DNA of 64,000 nt from Proteobacteria bacterium ST_bin11 (GTDB lineage: Bacteria > Pseudomonadota > Gammaproteobacteria > Methylococcales > Methylomonadaceae): positions 1 to 64,000 of the forward strand of contig MSXO01000009.1 of the NCBI GenBank assembly GCA_002083615.1. Reading direction: 5' to 3'. Below are positions 9,284 to 17,292 of the stretch, piece by piece. The position numbers and the translations under genes were made by a program. Position 1 is the first letter of the stretch. Every line of letters begins with the position of its first letter. The notes beneath the pieces were generated by a model. It was not told the origin of the DNA. It did not search any database and saw only the letters and a list, made by a program, of their open reading frames with translations.

Positions 9284-9937
9284 TTTGTCGAACTCCTAAA
9301 AACGTCGAGATACCGGAAGAAGCCAATTCAGGGCCACCGAAACCGGCACTGTAAATCGAAACCGGCCAAGGATACAAGCCAAGATCCGATTTATTAAATA
9401 GTCCCTTAACCTCCCCGTAGCTTTGATTCGCCAGAACACAGCAACCCCAAACCGCATCCCGAATTTACCTTGGCAATTGCATCTGCTTCTGCGAAACAGC
9501 CCCGAAATTGCCAGCGCCGGGCTGATGGGCTGATCCAGCCAAACCCCTCAGAGCATTGCGTTTTCTTAATTTTCGCCCCCTCTCGGCAACCGTCCCGAGG
9601 CTTGAGCGGGGTCCGGCATATTTGCCATTGTCCGGCAGGGGTTTGCTGCACCTGTTTATGCAAGATTCTTCAAACACACCATCATGCGGGCAAATTGCCG
9701 GAGCCGACAGCCTAGACCGATAAGCGAATCCAGTCTCAATAGCTAGGCTAAGGTTCAGCAATCGGGCTTCGGTATTTCGGCATTCTCTATGGATATGACA
9801 GCTTTTATTTCGTTTGATTTGCTTGAACAAGCAGATAACTTAAGGACTGGGCTGCAAACCTCACCGGTAAACATCGGCTATGCCTATGAATTCAGTATAA
9901 TCGGGGCTTTATCCACAAGAACAATAAAGGTAAAAAT
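9284..9937. other. Long non-coding stretch between DUF2780 and ZIP genes
   Basis: 654 bases without a supported gene. The longest frames (121 codons on minus at 9465-9830, 81 codons on plus at 9470-9715) overlap each other, lack a Shine-Dalgarno sequence and have compositions unlike a folded protein. The part at 9580-9650 is GC-rich with an imperfect inverted repeat (CCTCTCGG...CCGAGG near 9588-9608) and two copies of TCCGGCA about 25 bases apart (near 9612 and 9637). It could form structured RNA, but I recognise no known family. The ZIP gene's promoter lies at the right end. Confidence 0.4.
9896..9901 (+). promoter_or_regulatory. -10 element of the ZIP transporter promoter
   Basis: A perfect TATAAT lies 36 bases before the start codon. 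The position 17 bases further upstream is a poor match to TTGACA, so the promoter may be weak or activator-dependent. No Fur- or Zur-type palindrome was recognised. Confidence 0.4.
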
Positions 9938-10867
9938 ATGCTGAATATTCAAAAAACCCTCGAAGACTATTATCTTCGCCTGCAAGCGCATCCCCAATAC
10001 TTGAATGTGATGACCTTGCCGCTGTTACAGCGTTGGGGCGTTTTTATCGGTTTATTTTTGCTCTCGCAACTGCTGATATTCGGCAGCCTTTACCTAATTT
10101 TCGATAAAGTTGTAGTGATTGGTTTTCTCGCCAGCGTCTTGGCTGGCTTGGCGACCGGCATCGGCGCGCTACCGGCATTATTTTTTAAAGACATTTCCGA
10201 CCGCCTGTTTAACGGCTTACTCGGCGCTGCCGCGGGCGTTATGTTGGCAGCTACCGCATTTTCTCTGTTGGTGCCGGGCTTGGACTACGGCGAGCAAATC
10301 TGGCCCGGTAAAGGCTTATGGATAGTTTCGGCGGGGATGATAATCGGCGCGCTGTTTTTACATTTTGCCGACAGCCGCTTGCCACATTTGCATTTTGATA
10401 CGGTTAGCGACCAATCCTTGGATTCGCTGCAAAAAATCTCCTTATTCATCATCGCCATCACCATCCACAACTTTCCGGAAGGCATGTCGGTGGGCGTCAG
10501 CTTTGGCTCCGGCGACATGAAAAACGGCCTGGTTTTGTCGATCGCGATTGCCTTGCAAAACTTGCCGGAAGGTCTGGCCGTGGCACTGCCTTTAGTAGGT
10601 TTGGGTTACAACAAATGGAAAGCCGTCGCCATCGCTACCTTGACCGGATTGGTGGAACCAGTTGGCGGGCTGTTGGGCATTACCATGGTCACGGTATTTT
10701 CATCGATCTTACCCATTGCGATGGGTTTTGCCGCTGGGGCGATGTTGTTTGTGATCAGCGAAGAAATCATCCCTGAAACTCACTCCAAAGGCCGCTCGCG
10801 CGTCGCTACCTTTTCCCTAATGGTTGGTTTCATCATCATGATGATCCTGGACAAAATTCTGACCTAA
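9938..10867 (+). CDS. ZIP family divalent metal transporter (ZupT-like)
   Basis: Inner-membrane divalent metal permease of 309 residues. The two metal-binding signature helices are present: TIHNFPEGMSVGVSFG (about residue 172) and ALQNLPEGLAVALPL (about 208), the HNFPEG/QNLPEG pair of the GufA/ZupT subfamily. There are about eight TM segments. The N-terminus has an extra 35-residue amphipathic segment (MLNIQKTLEDYYLRLQAHPQ) before the first helix, absent from E. coli ZupT. The start is supported by AAAGG eight bases upstream. Zn2+, Fe2+ or Mn2+ are the family's usual substrates. The next gene is a probable Mn2+/Ca2+ exporter, hinting at metal balance, but a strong terminator separates them. 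Confidence 0.92.
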   Translation: MLNIQKTLEDYYLRLQAHPQYLNVMTLPLLQRWGVFIGLFLLSQLLIFGSLYLIFDKVVVIGFLASVLAGLATGIGALPALFFKDISDRLFNGLLGAAAGVMLAATAFSLLVPGLDYGEQIWPGKGLWIVSAGMIIGALFLHFADSRLPHLHFDTVSDQSLDSLQKISLFIIAITIHNFPEGMSVGVSFGSGDMKNGLVLSIAIALQNLPEGLAVALPLVGLGYNKWKAVAIATLTGLVEPVGGLLGITMVTVFSSILPIAMGFAAGAMLFVISEEIIPETHSKGRSRVATFSLMVGFIIMMILDKILT

Positions 10868-10890
10868 AAACGCTTAATCAAAGCACACCA

Positions 10891-10920
10891 CCCAAAAGGC
10901 AAATGCCTTTTGGGTTTTTA
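10891..10920 (+). terminator. Rho-independent terminator after the ZIP gene
   Basis: Perfect 10-bp stem CCCAAAAGGC / GCCTTTTGGG with an AAAT loop, followed by TTTTTAT. It begins 23 bases after the ZIP stop codon. An ATG inside it (10903) opens the next reading frame but is unlikely to be the real start. Confidence 0.9.
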
Positions 10921-10947
10921 TCGTCTGATCAAACACTTCGATACAGA

Positions 10948-11601
10948 ATGGAATACCTAGCGCCACTCATCACGCAAATCAGCTCATTAAATTTCACGGA
11001 ATTGCTGGCTACCGGCGGCACCAGCTTCGCCTTGATAGCTGCTGCGGAAATCGGCGATAAAAGCCAATTAGTGTGCATGACCTTAGCATCCAAACACAGA
11101 CCGGCTCCGGTGCTATGGGGGGCTATCGCCGCCTTCGCGCTGTTGAACACCTTAGCAGTGATTTTTGGCGCGGCCATTGCGAAATGGCTACCAGACTATT
11201 TGGTGGCGGCCAGTGTAGCCTTGTTATTTGCCGCATTTGGCGTACATGCTTTATTTAATCAAGATGACGAGGACGACGAGGAAATCGCCGAAAAAAGTGG
11301 CCACGGTATTTTTTTTACGACGTTTCTATTGATTACCGTTGCCGAATTTGGCGACAAAACCCAACTGGCGGTCGTGGCCTTCAGCAGTACCGCGCAACCG
11401 ATTGCGGTTTGGCTGGGTTCCACACTGGCACTAGCTTTTACCTCCGCACTCGGCGTGCTGGCCGGTCGCACCGTGTTGCAAAAAATACCGTTGTCGCTGC
11501 TACATAAAGCCAGTGGGGTATTTTTCCTCATTTTATCGGCAATCGCGGCGTATAAAGCCTACGAAAGCTTGCTTATCGCGGGTTTACTGCCCCAACTCTA
11601 A
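10948..11601 (+). CDS. UPF0016/TMEM165/GDT1 family cation exporter
   Basis: Integral membrane protein with the two inverted family repeats, each carrying the E-x-G-D-K-(S/T) cation motif: AEIGDKSQL and AEFGDKTQL. It has six hydrophobic segments in two groups of three, joined by an acidic cytosolic loop (NQDDEDDEEIAEK). Bacterial and eukaryotic members move Mn2+ or Ca2+ out of the cytosol in exchange for H+. I start it at the ATG of MEYLAPLITQ (217 residues). The frame stays open to an ATG at 10903, but that codon lies inside the preceding terminator hairpin and adds a polar MPFGFLSSDQTLRYR segment. It precedes the MASE1 gene by 12 bp and may be cotranscribed with it. Confidence 0.88.
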   Translation: MEYLAPLITQISSLNFTELLATGGTSFALIAAAEIGDKSQLVCMTLASKHRPAPVLWGAIAAFALLNTLAVIFGAAIAKWLPDYLVAASVALLFAAFGVHALFNQDDEDDEEIAEKSGHGIFFTTFLLITVAEFGDKTQLAVVAFSSTAQPIAVWLGSTLALAFTSALGVLAGRTVLQKIPLSLLHKASGVFFLILSAIAAYKAYESLLIAGLLPQL

Positions 11602-11613
11602 GCCTACCCAGTC

Positions 11614-12306
11614 GTGAACCGTTCAATCCCCACCCTCATTTACACTTGGCAAGACTTGCTGGCGATAGTTGGCCTAGCCGGGCTTTACGGTTTATTAGCC
11701 AAAGCTGTACTGACTTATTTTTCCGCATCCGGCAACGTCACCTTGATCTGGTTTTCGGGTGGATTGGGCTTGGCGGTACTGCTGCAAAAAGGCCTACGGT
11801 ATTGGCCGGGCATATTCATCGGTGCATTTGCCGCCGGCCTAATGGTTGATGACGCGCTATGGCTTTCGACCTGTATCGCTGTCGGCAATACCCTGGAATC
11901 GGCTTGCGCTGCCTGGTTACTAAAGCGCAATCCACGTTTCTCTGTCAGCCTGTCGCAACCCCAGCATTTCCTCTGGTTGGCCGTAGTCGGCATCATTTGT
12001 GCCGTGATTAGCGCCAGCATTGGGCCTTGGTCTTTATGGCTGGCGGGTTTTTTGACAACCGCGCAACTTCTGGGAACGGCGCTACATTGGTGGATGGCTG
12101 ATGTATTCGGCATCATCTTCACCACCCCGCTGCTCTTGATTTGGCATGGCTGGCCCGGCAGTTGGTTCCGCTTAAGGCGTTTACCGGAAACCTTGCTTTT
12201 TGTCAGTTTGACGATCTTCAGCGGCCAAGTTTTATTTTCCGATTGGTTAACGTCCCAACTAAGCTTTGCTCCGCATACCTATTGGACTTTTTTCTTTATT
12301 TTCTGA
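11614..12306 (+). pseudogene. N-terminal MASE1 part of a GGDEF-EAL protein, ended by in-frame TGA
   Basis: GTG-initiated frame of 230 codons encoding most of a MASE1 membrane sensor domain: about seven hydrophobic segments with signatures GNVTLIWFSGGLGLAVL and GTALHWWMADVFGIIFTTPLLL. It stops at TGA (12304-12306). The same frame then continues without a break as GAMRFGRHGVALVLAI. MASE1 domains have a Trp at the corresponding site (W-(A/G)-A-x-R-F-G), so the TGA most simply replaces a TGG. The gene is therefore broken by one nonsense base, read through, or affected by a sequencing error. With readthrough the protein would be 1371 residues (11614-15729). Confidence 0.7.
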
Positions 12307-12312
12307 GGTGCC

Positions 12313-15300
12313 ATGCGTTTCGGTCGCCATGGTGTCGCCTTGGTGCTGGCAATCACGGCTTTCCAGGCACTTTATGGCGCCGCCCACCACATCGGCCGCT
12401 TCGCTTACGATCTGGAAGAAAGCGACCTTTTCAATTTCTGGCTCTACATGGCCACCCTCTCGTCCATCGGCGTCATACTGGCTTTAACGCTGCATGAGAA
12501 TCGCCAGGTGACACTGGGCTTACTAGAAAGCGAACGTCGACTCAAAGCGATAATTGATACATCCCCCTCGCCACTGGCTTTGAACGATGACAAACAAAAT
12601 ATTCTATTGCTCAATCCTGCCTTCATCAAAATCTTCGGCTACACACTAGAAGACATACCCACTTTGGCTGACTGGTGGCTTCTTGCTTATCCTGATCCGG
12701 CCTATCGGAATTGGGTCGCAGAGACTTGGAAACAACGACTCGCGGCAGCACGCATCTCTGAAGACCACCAGTTCGAAGACATAGAGATTTCTGTCCGCTG
12801 CAAAAATGGCGATACCCGAATAGCGCTAGTCAGCGCTCACCCGATAGGGGACTCGTTTACAAGTGCACATCTCGTGAGCCTGCATGACATTACCGAGTTG
12901 AAAAAATCCGAAAAAGCCGTTATTGAATCCAACCAATTGCTACAAACCATCCTCGAAACCTTGCCGACAAGGGTATTCTGGAAAGATCGGGATTCACGTT
13001 ATTTAGGTTGCAACGCACTATTCGCTGGCGATGCAGGGCATCAAAGCTCAAGTGACTTAGTCGGAAAAGACGACAATCAACTTAATTGGCGAGATCAAGC
13101 AGCATACTACCAGGCGCATGATCGCCAAGTCATTGAATCCGGCGTAGGCAAACTCGCTTACGAAGAACCCCAAACCACACCGGACGGCAATATTATTTGG
13201 CTGCGCACCTCAAAGATCCCCTTGCAGAATGCCGATCAGGACATTATTGGGGTTTTGGGTATCTACGAAGACATTACCGAGAATAAAGCCCGCGAAGACG
13301 CTTTAGATCAATCGGTTTCCTTACTAAGGGCTACCTTGGAGGCCACAGCAGACGGTATTCTGGTGGTAAGTCGGCAAGGCCAAATCGTCAGCTACAATCA
13401 ACGCTTTTTCGAGCTTTGGCAGTTACCTTATGCGGCGGTTGGGAAAGAGAACGACGACACCGCACTTTTGCATTTAGCCCTCAAACAACTGAAAAACCCC
13501 AACGAATTTTCCGATAAGGTCCAGGCACTCTACAGTCACCCCGATCAAGAAAGTTATGATCTGATCGAGTTTCTTGACGGTCGAATTTTTGAGCGTTATT
13601 CCAAGCCGCAATTTATCGCCAACAAAGTGGTTGGCCGAGTCTGGAGTTTTCGCGACGTCAGTAGTCAACATCGTGCGGAACAAGCCTTACAACAGAAAGA
13701 ATATTATCAACGCGCCTTGCTGGATAACATTCCGCATGCGATTTGGCTGAAAGATACCGAAAGCCGCCTGCTGGCAGTTAACCAGGAGTTTGCCAACATA
13801 TTCTCGACCGAAAATCCGGACGCCTTGGTCGGCAAGAACGATTTCGACATCGCTCCTCCGCAACTGGCCGAACGTTATCTCGCCGATGACCGCCGCGTGT
13901 TGGCTTTGCGCGAAAATGTGATTGTCGAAGAAGAAATTGTCGATCGCGGGGTAAGCAAATGGTTCGAAACCTATAAAGCGCCTGTGATGGACAAGCAAGG
14001 CCAATTGCTGGGTACAGTGGGCTTTGCCCGCGACATCAGTGAACTGCGCAAAGCCGAGGAAAACCTGAGATTAGCGGCTCTGGTTTACCACAACAGTAGT
14101 GAAGCGATGATGGTGGTGGATAGCGATAACCTGATTCTTAGCGTGAACCCGGCTTTTAGCGTGATGACCGGCTATGGGGTTGAAGAGGTGGTCGGTAAGA
14201 ATCCGCAAATCCTCAGTTCCGGCGAACACGATGCAGGTTTTTACAGCGCTCTATGGGCTGCGCTTAACACGACCGGCGCTTGGCGTGGCGAAATAAAAAA
14301 TCGCCGTAAAGATGGTCGATTATTCGTCGAAGAACTGGCAATCAACACCATTTACAATGCGGAAGGTAATCCGCAACGCCGAGTTGCACTATTCTCCGAC
14401 ATTACCCAACGCAAACAGTCCGAGGAACAAATCTGGCGACAGGCCAATTTTGACCCACTCACTGGCCTGCCTAATCGACGCATGTTCCGTGACCGGCTGG
14501 AACTGGAAATCAAAAAAGCCCACCGCATTGGACAGTTGTTCGCCTTGTTGTTTATCGATTTGGACCGCTTCAAGGAAGTCAACGATACCCTGGGTCACGA
14601 CATGGGCGACAATTTACTCAAGGAAACGGCGCGGCGCTTGCGGACCTGCGTGCGGGAGTCGGATACAGTAGCTCGCTTGGGGGGCGATGAGTTTACGATT
14701 ATTTTGAGCGAGCTGGAATCCATCGAAGTGTCAGAACCGATCGCTAAAAACCTGCTGCAAAAACTCAGCGCACCTTTTAGCTTGGACGGCGAACTGGCCT
14801 ATGTCTCGGCGAGTATCGGCATTACCTTTTATCCAAACGACAGCACCGATTTAAGCCAATTGCAAATAAACGCCGATCAGGCCATGTATGCAGCCAAAAA
14901 CCAGGGCCGCAACAACTACCGCTTCTTTACCAAAGCCCTACAAGACGCACTTGAGGCCCGCGCCGTGCTGCTGGCCGATTTACGTTTAGCGCTGGCCAAC
15001 GCGCAATTTTTTCTGTGCTATCAACCTATTGTGGACCTGCTTAGCGGGGAAGTACGCAAAGCGGAGGCCTTGTTACGCTGGAAGCATCCAAGGCGCGGTT
15101 TGATTAGTCCGGCCGAATTCATACCGCTGGCGGAAGAAACCGGACTAATTAGGGAAATCGGCGATTGGGTATTCGAAAACGCAGCAAGGCAAGTTCAAAC
15201 CTGGCGAGCCGATATTCATCCCGAATTTCAAATCAGCGTCAACAAATCGCCGGTACAGTTTCAAAGCCCGGAGCATGCCCCTGAAGACTGGTTTGGCTAT

Positions 15301-15729
15301 TTGAATCAACTAGGATTGTCCGGCCAAAGTATCGTGGTGGAAATTACCGAAGGCTTGCTGTTGGACGCCAATCTCGCCGTGCATAATCATTTAATGGCAT
15401 TCCGCGACGCTGGCATGCAAGTAGCGATAGACGACTTCGGTACCGGCTATTCTGCACTGTCCTATCTGAAAAAATTCGACATCGATTATCTGAAGATTGA
15501 CCAGTCGTTCGTCCGCAATTTATCGGCGGACTCGAACGACTATGTGCTATGCGAGGCCATCATCGTGATGGCGCATAAATTGGGTTTAAAGGTCATCGCG
15601 GAAGGCGTGGAAACCGAGCGACAACGCGATTTACTGAGCGCTATCGGTTGCGATTACGGTCAGGGCTATTTGTTTGCCAAACCGCTGCCGGCGGCATTGT
15701 TTGAACAGCAATTCGGAAAATCAAGCTAG
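12313..15729 (+). CDS. Multi-PAS GGDEF-EAL c-di-GMP signalling protein (remainder of MASE1 fusion)
   Basis: 1138 codons in the same frame as the MASE1 fragment. It begins with the last two MASE1 helices (to about residue 62). Five PAS domains follow, starting near residues 75, 210, 335, 465 and 590. Next comes a GGDEF domain (FDPLTGLPNRR near 712, intact GGDEF near 790), then EAL (EALLRW near 917, DDFGTGYSAL, IAEGVE). All catalytic motifs look intact, so both diguanylate cyclase and phosphodiesterase activity are possible. Translation could restart at ATG 12313, giving a protein with a shortened membrane anchor, but no clear Shine-Dalgarno sequence precedes it. An upstream TGA within MASE1 separates it from the sensor. 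Confidence 0.88.
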   Translation: MRFGRHGVALVLAITAFQALYGAAHHIGRFAYDLEESDLFNFWLYMATLSSIGVILALTLHENRQVTLGLLESERRLKAIIDTSPSPLALNDDKQNILLLNPAFIKIFGYTLEDIPTLADWWLLAYPDPAYRNWVAETWKQRLAAARISEDHQFEDIEISVRCKNGDTRIALVSAHPIGDSFTSAHLVSLHDITELKKSEKAVIESNQLLQTILETLPTRVFWKDRDSRYLGCNALFAGDAGHQSSSDLVGKDDNQLNWRDQAAYYQAHDRQVIESGVGKLAYEEPQTTPDGNIIWLRTSKIPLQNADQDIIGVLGIYEDITENKAREDALDQSVSLLRATLEATADGILVVSRQGQIVSYNQRFFELWQLPYAAVGKENDDTALLHLALKQLKNPNEFSDKVQALYSHPDQESYDLIEFLDGRIFERYSKPQFIANKVVGRVWSFRDVSSQHRAEQALQQKEYYQRALLDNIPHAIWLKDTESRLLAVNQEFANIFSTENPDALVGKNDFDIAPPQLAERYLADDRRVLALRENVIVEEEIVDRGVSKWFETYKAPVMDKQGQLLGTVGFARDISELRKAEENLRLAALVYHNSSEAMMVVDSDNLILSVNPAFSVMTGYGVEEVVGKNPQILSSGEHDAGFYSALWAALNTTGAWRGEIKNRRKDGRLFVEELAINTIYNAEGNPQRRVALFSDITQRKQSEEQIWRQANFDPLTGLPNRRMFRDRLELEIKKAHRIGQLFALLFIDLDRFKEVNDTLGHDMGDNLLKETARRLRTCVRESDTVARLGGDEFTIILSELESIEVSEPIAKNLLQKLSAPFSLDGELAYVSASIGITFYPNDSTDLSQLQINADQAMYAAKNQGRNNYRFFTKALQDALEARAVLLADLRLALANAQFFLCYQPIVDLLSGEVRKAEALLRWKHPRRGLISPAEFIPLAEETGLIREIGDWVFENAARQVQTWRADIHPEFQISVNKSPVQFQSPEHAPEDWFGYLNQLGLSGQSIVVEITEGLLLDANLAVHNHLMAFRDAGMQVAIDDFGTGYSALSYLKKFDIDYLKIDQSFVRNLSADSNDYVLCEAIIVMAHKLGLKVIAEGVETERQRDLLSAIGCDYGQGYLFAKPLPAALFEQQFGKSS

Positions 15730-15910
15730 CTAACCCTCTATGCTCGCCGCCGCCAATGCAGTGATAGGGCTCTGACAATTTGTGATCCTCGCTCCCGAGC
15801 GGGCTGGCGCTCGGTTTCCACTACAACTATCAATCGACACCGGCAGATAGAAAGGCCGGGTGGATAAATCAAGGGAGTCGTTAGGATTCTAACGCCCCAT
15901 TCGCTGCGTC

Positions 15911-17059
15911 CTAAACGGCGCTGATCACCACGCCATCCGGTTTCAAGCTCAAAGTAAAGTCGCCGCGCAACAAGCCCTGCAACTCTCTGCCAGCCATGTT
16001 GTATCGCCAGCCATGCAATAACAGGCAATCCTCATCGCCAGCCAGTAGTTGTTCCAAATCCTTGCGGGTCGCCAAGATGATGGGATTCAAGGAATTTTCC
16101 TCGGCGCGAATTCGGACTACCGCACTCAGTACATCCAGTATCGCTTCATGCTGCTGGGTTTTCTTGCCAGCTTGATCTTTTTCAGCCAGGGGTTTGGGCG
16201 GACGTTGCCTGGCACTATCGATTAATTCGCAAATCGCTTTGCCATAGCGATTGACGCTACGATCGTTGATGTTGCGAATCTTGGCCAGCTCGGCCAAGGT
16301 CACGGGCTGCAATTTGCCCAGCTCCAAGAGCAAATCGTCTTGCAGCAACCAGCTGCGCGGTTTGTTTTCCTGTTGAGCAGTACGTTCGCGCCATTCGGTC
16401 AGACTTTGCATGATAGACAATTGCTTGCCGGTCAGCTTATTTTTGCCCCGAATCTTCAACCAAGCGTTTTCTGGCGACAATTGGTACAACTCAGGATCGT
16501 TCAACAATGCAAAGTCGCTTTCCAACCAGTTCAAACGCCCCAATTTATCCAGTTGTTCACACATGAGCTTGTAAATCTTGCACAGGTAAATCACATCGTC
16601 GGCGGCATACTGAATTTGATCCTGGCTCAAGGGCCGTTCCGACCAATCGGTGCGGGTATGCGCTTTGCTGAGATTGACATTCAGAAAGCTGGACACCAAC
16701 ATCGCATAGCCGGGATTTTCTTGAAAACCCAACAGCGGCGCGGCAATCTGGGTATCGAAAATCGGGCTCGGAATTTTGCCGGTAATCTGGTAAAAAATTT
16801 CCAGATCCTGGCGGCAGGAGTGCAACACTTTGACAATATCGGGATTGTAAATCGCTTCTAACAACGGGGATAAATCGGCAATCGCTAAGGGATCGACGCA
16901 AGCAACCCAGCCCGGCGCGGCTATCTGCAGTAAACAAAACTTGGGATAGTAGGTTTTTTCGCGGAGAAATTCGGTATCCAGAGCTATCCAGGGCTCCTTG
17001 CTGATTAGTTGGCAAAGGCTATCGAGTTGGTCTGGGCGATCAATGTATTGAATGGTCAT
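15911..17059 (-). CDS. rnd: Ribonuclease D
   Basis: 3'-5' exoribonuclease that trims tRNA precursors and other structured RNA. The DEDD exonuclease domain (residues 1-190) shows ALDTEFLREKTYYP (DxE), a middle Asp region (VLHSCRQDLEIF) and the terminal Y-x3-D motif in QYAADDVIYL. An HRDC domain follows (about 210-290; WRERTAQQENKPRSWLLQDD) and then a second HRDC-like region. I start it at the ATG ending at 17059 (MTIQYIDRPDQ; 382 residues, as in E. coli). The frame extends 35 codons upstream, but that extension is not similar to the family. It is convergent with the GGDEF-EAL gene. Confidence 0.93.
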   Translation of the reverse strand: MTIQYIDRPDQLDSLCQLISKEPWIALDTEFLREKTYYPKFCLLQIAAPGWVACVDPLAIADLSPLLEAIYNPDIVKVLHSCRQDLEIFYQITGKIPSPIFDTQIAAPLLGFQENPGYAMLVSSFLNVNLSKAHTRTDWSERPLSQDQIQYAADDVIYLCKIYKLMCEQLDKLGRLNWLESDFALLNDPELYQLSPENAWLKIRGKNKLTGKQLSIMQSLTEWRERTAQQENKPRSWLLQDDLLLELGKLQPVTLAELAKIRNINDRSVNRYGKAICELIDSARQRPPKPLAEKDQAGKKTQQHEAILDVLSAVVRIRAEENSLNPIILATRKDLEQLLAGDEDCLLLHGWRYNMAGRELQGLLRGDFTLSLKPDGVVISAV

Positions 17060-17235
17060 AGTCACTATGGCAATGAGCGGAGCTTGCCGCAAAACGGCGT
17101 GACTGCATATTTTAACCCGCAAGGCAGATAATGACTTAAATATTCCGGCATTGACTGACTGCAAGCGGATCAGGAGTTTTTCCTTTTTATTTCCAGCAAT
17201 GGAACCTTTAGCAAAGCTTGTTTAACATGCTGTTT

Positions 17236-17265
17236 TTTTGTTTTGTTTTGTTTTGTTTTGTTTTG
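17236..17265 (+). repeat. Pentanucleotide tandem repeat (TTTTG)6 before the TonB receptor
   Basis: Six uninterrupted TTTTG units, preceded by three further T, ending 13 bases before the ATG at 17279 and just ahead of the Shine-Dalgarno-like AGG. Simple repeats of this type change copy number by slipped-strand mispairing. Here the change would alter promoter or leader spacing rather than the reading frame. Confidence 0.95.
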
Positions 17266-17292
17266 CTCAGGTAAAGTTATGAAAAAGTTGTA

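Noticed and set aside
9465..9830. 121-codon minus-strand ORF in the gap after DUF2780
   Set aside because: Overlapped by open frames on both strands, no ribosome site, rich in Arg/Ser/Cys in a way typical of non-coding GC-rich DNA.
10903..10947. Upstream ATG start for the UPF0016 gene
   Set aside because: The codon is within the stem-loop of the ZIP terminator and adds a polar segment before the first membrane helix.
15795..15819. Hairpin CCGAGCG/CGCTCGG after the GGDEF-EAL gene as a terminator
   Set aside because: Seven-bp stem but followed only by TTTCC; too weak to call.
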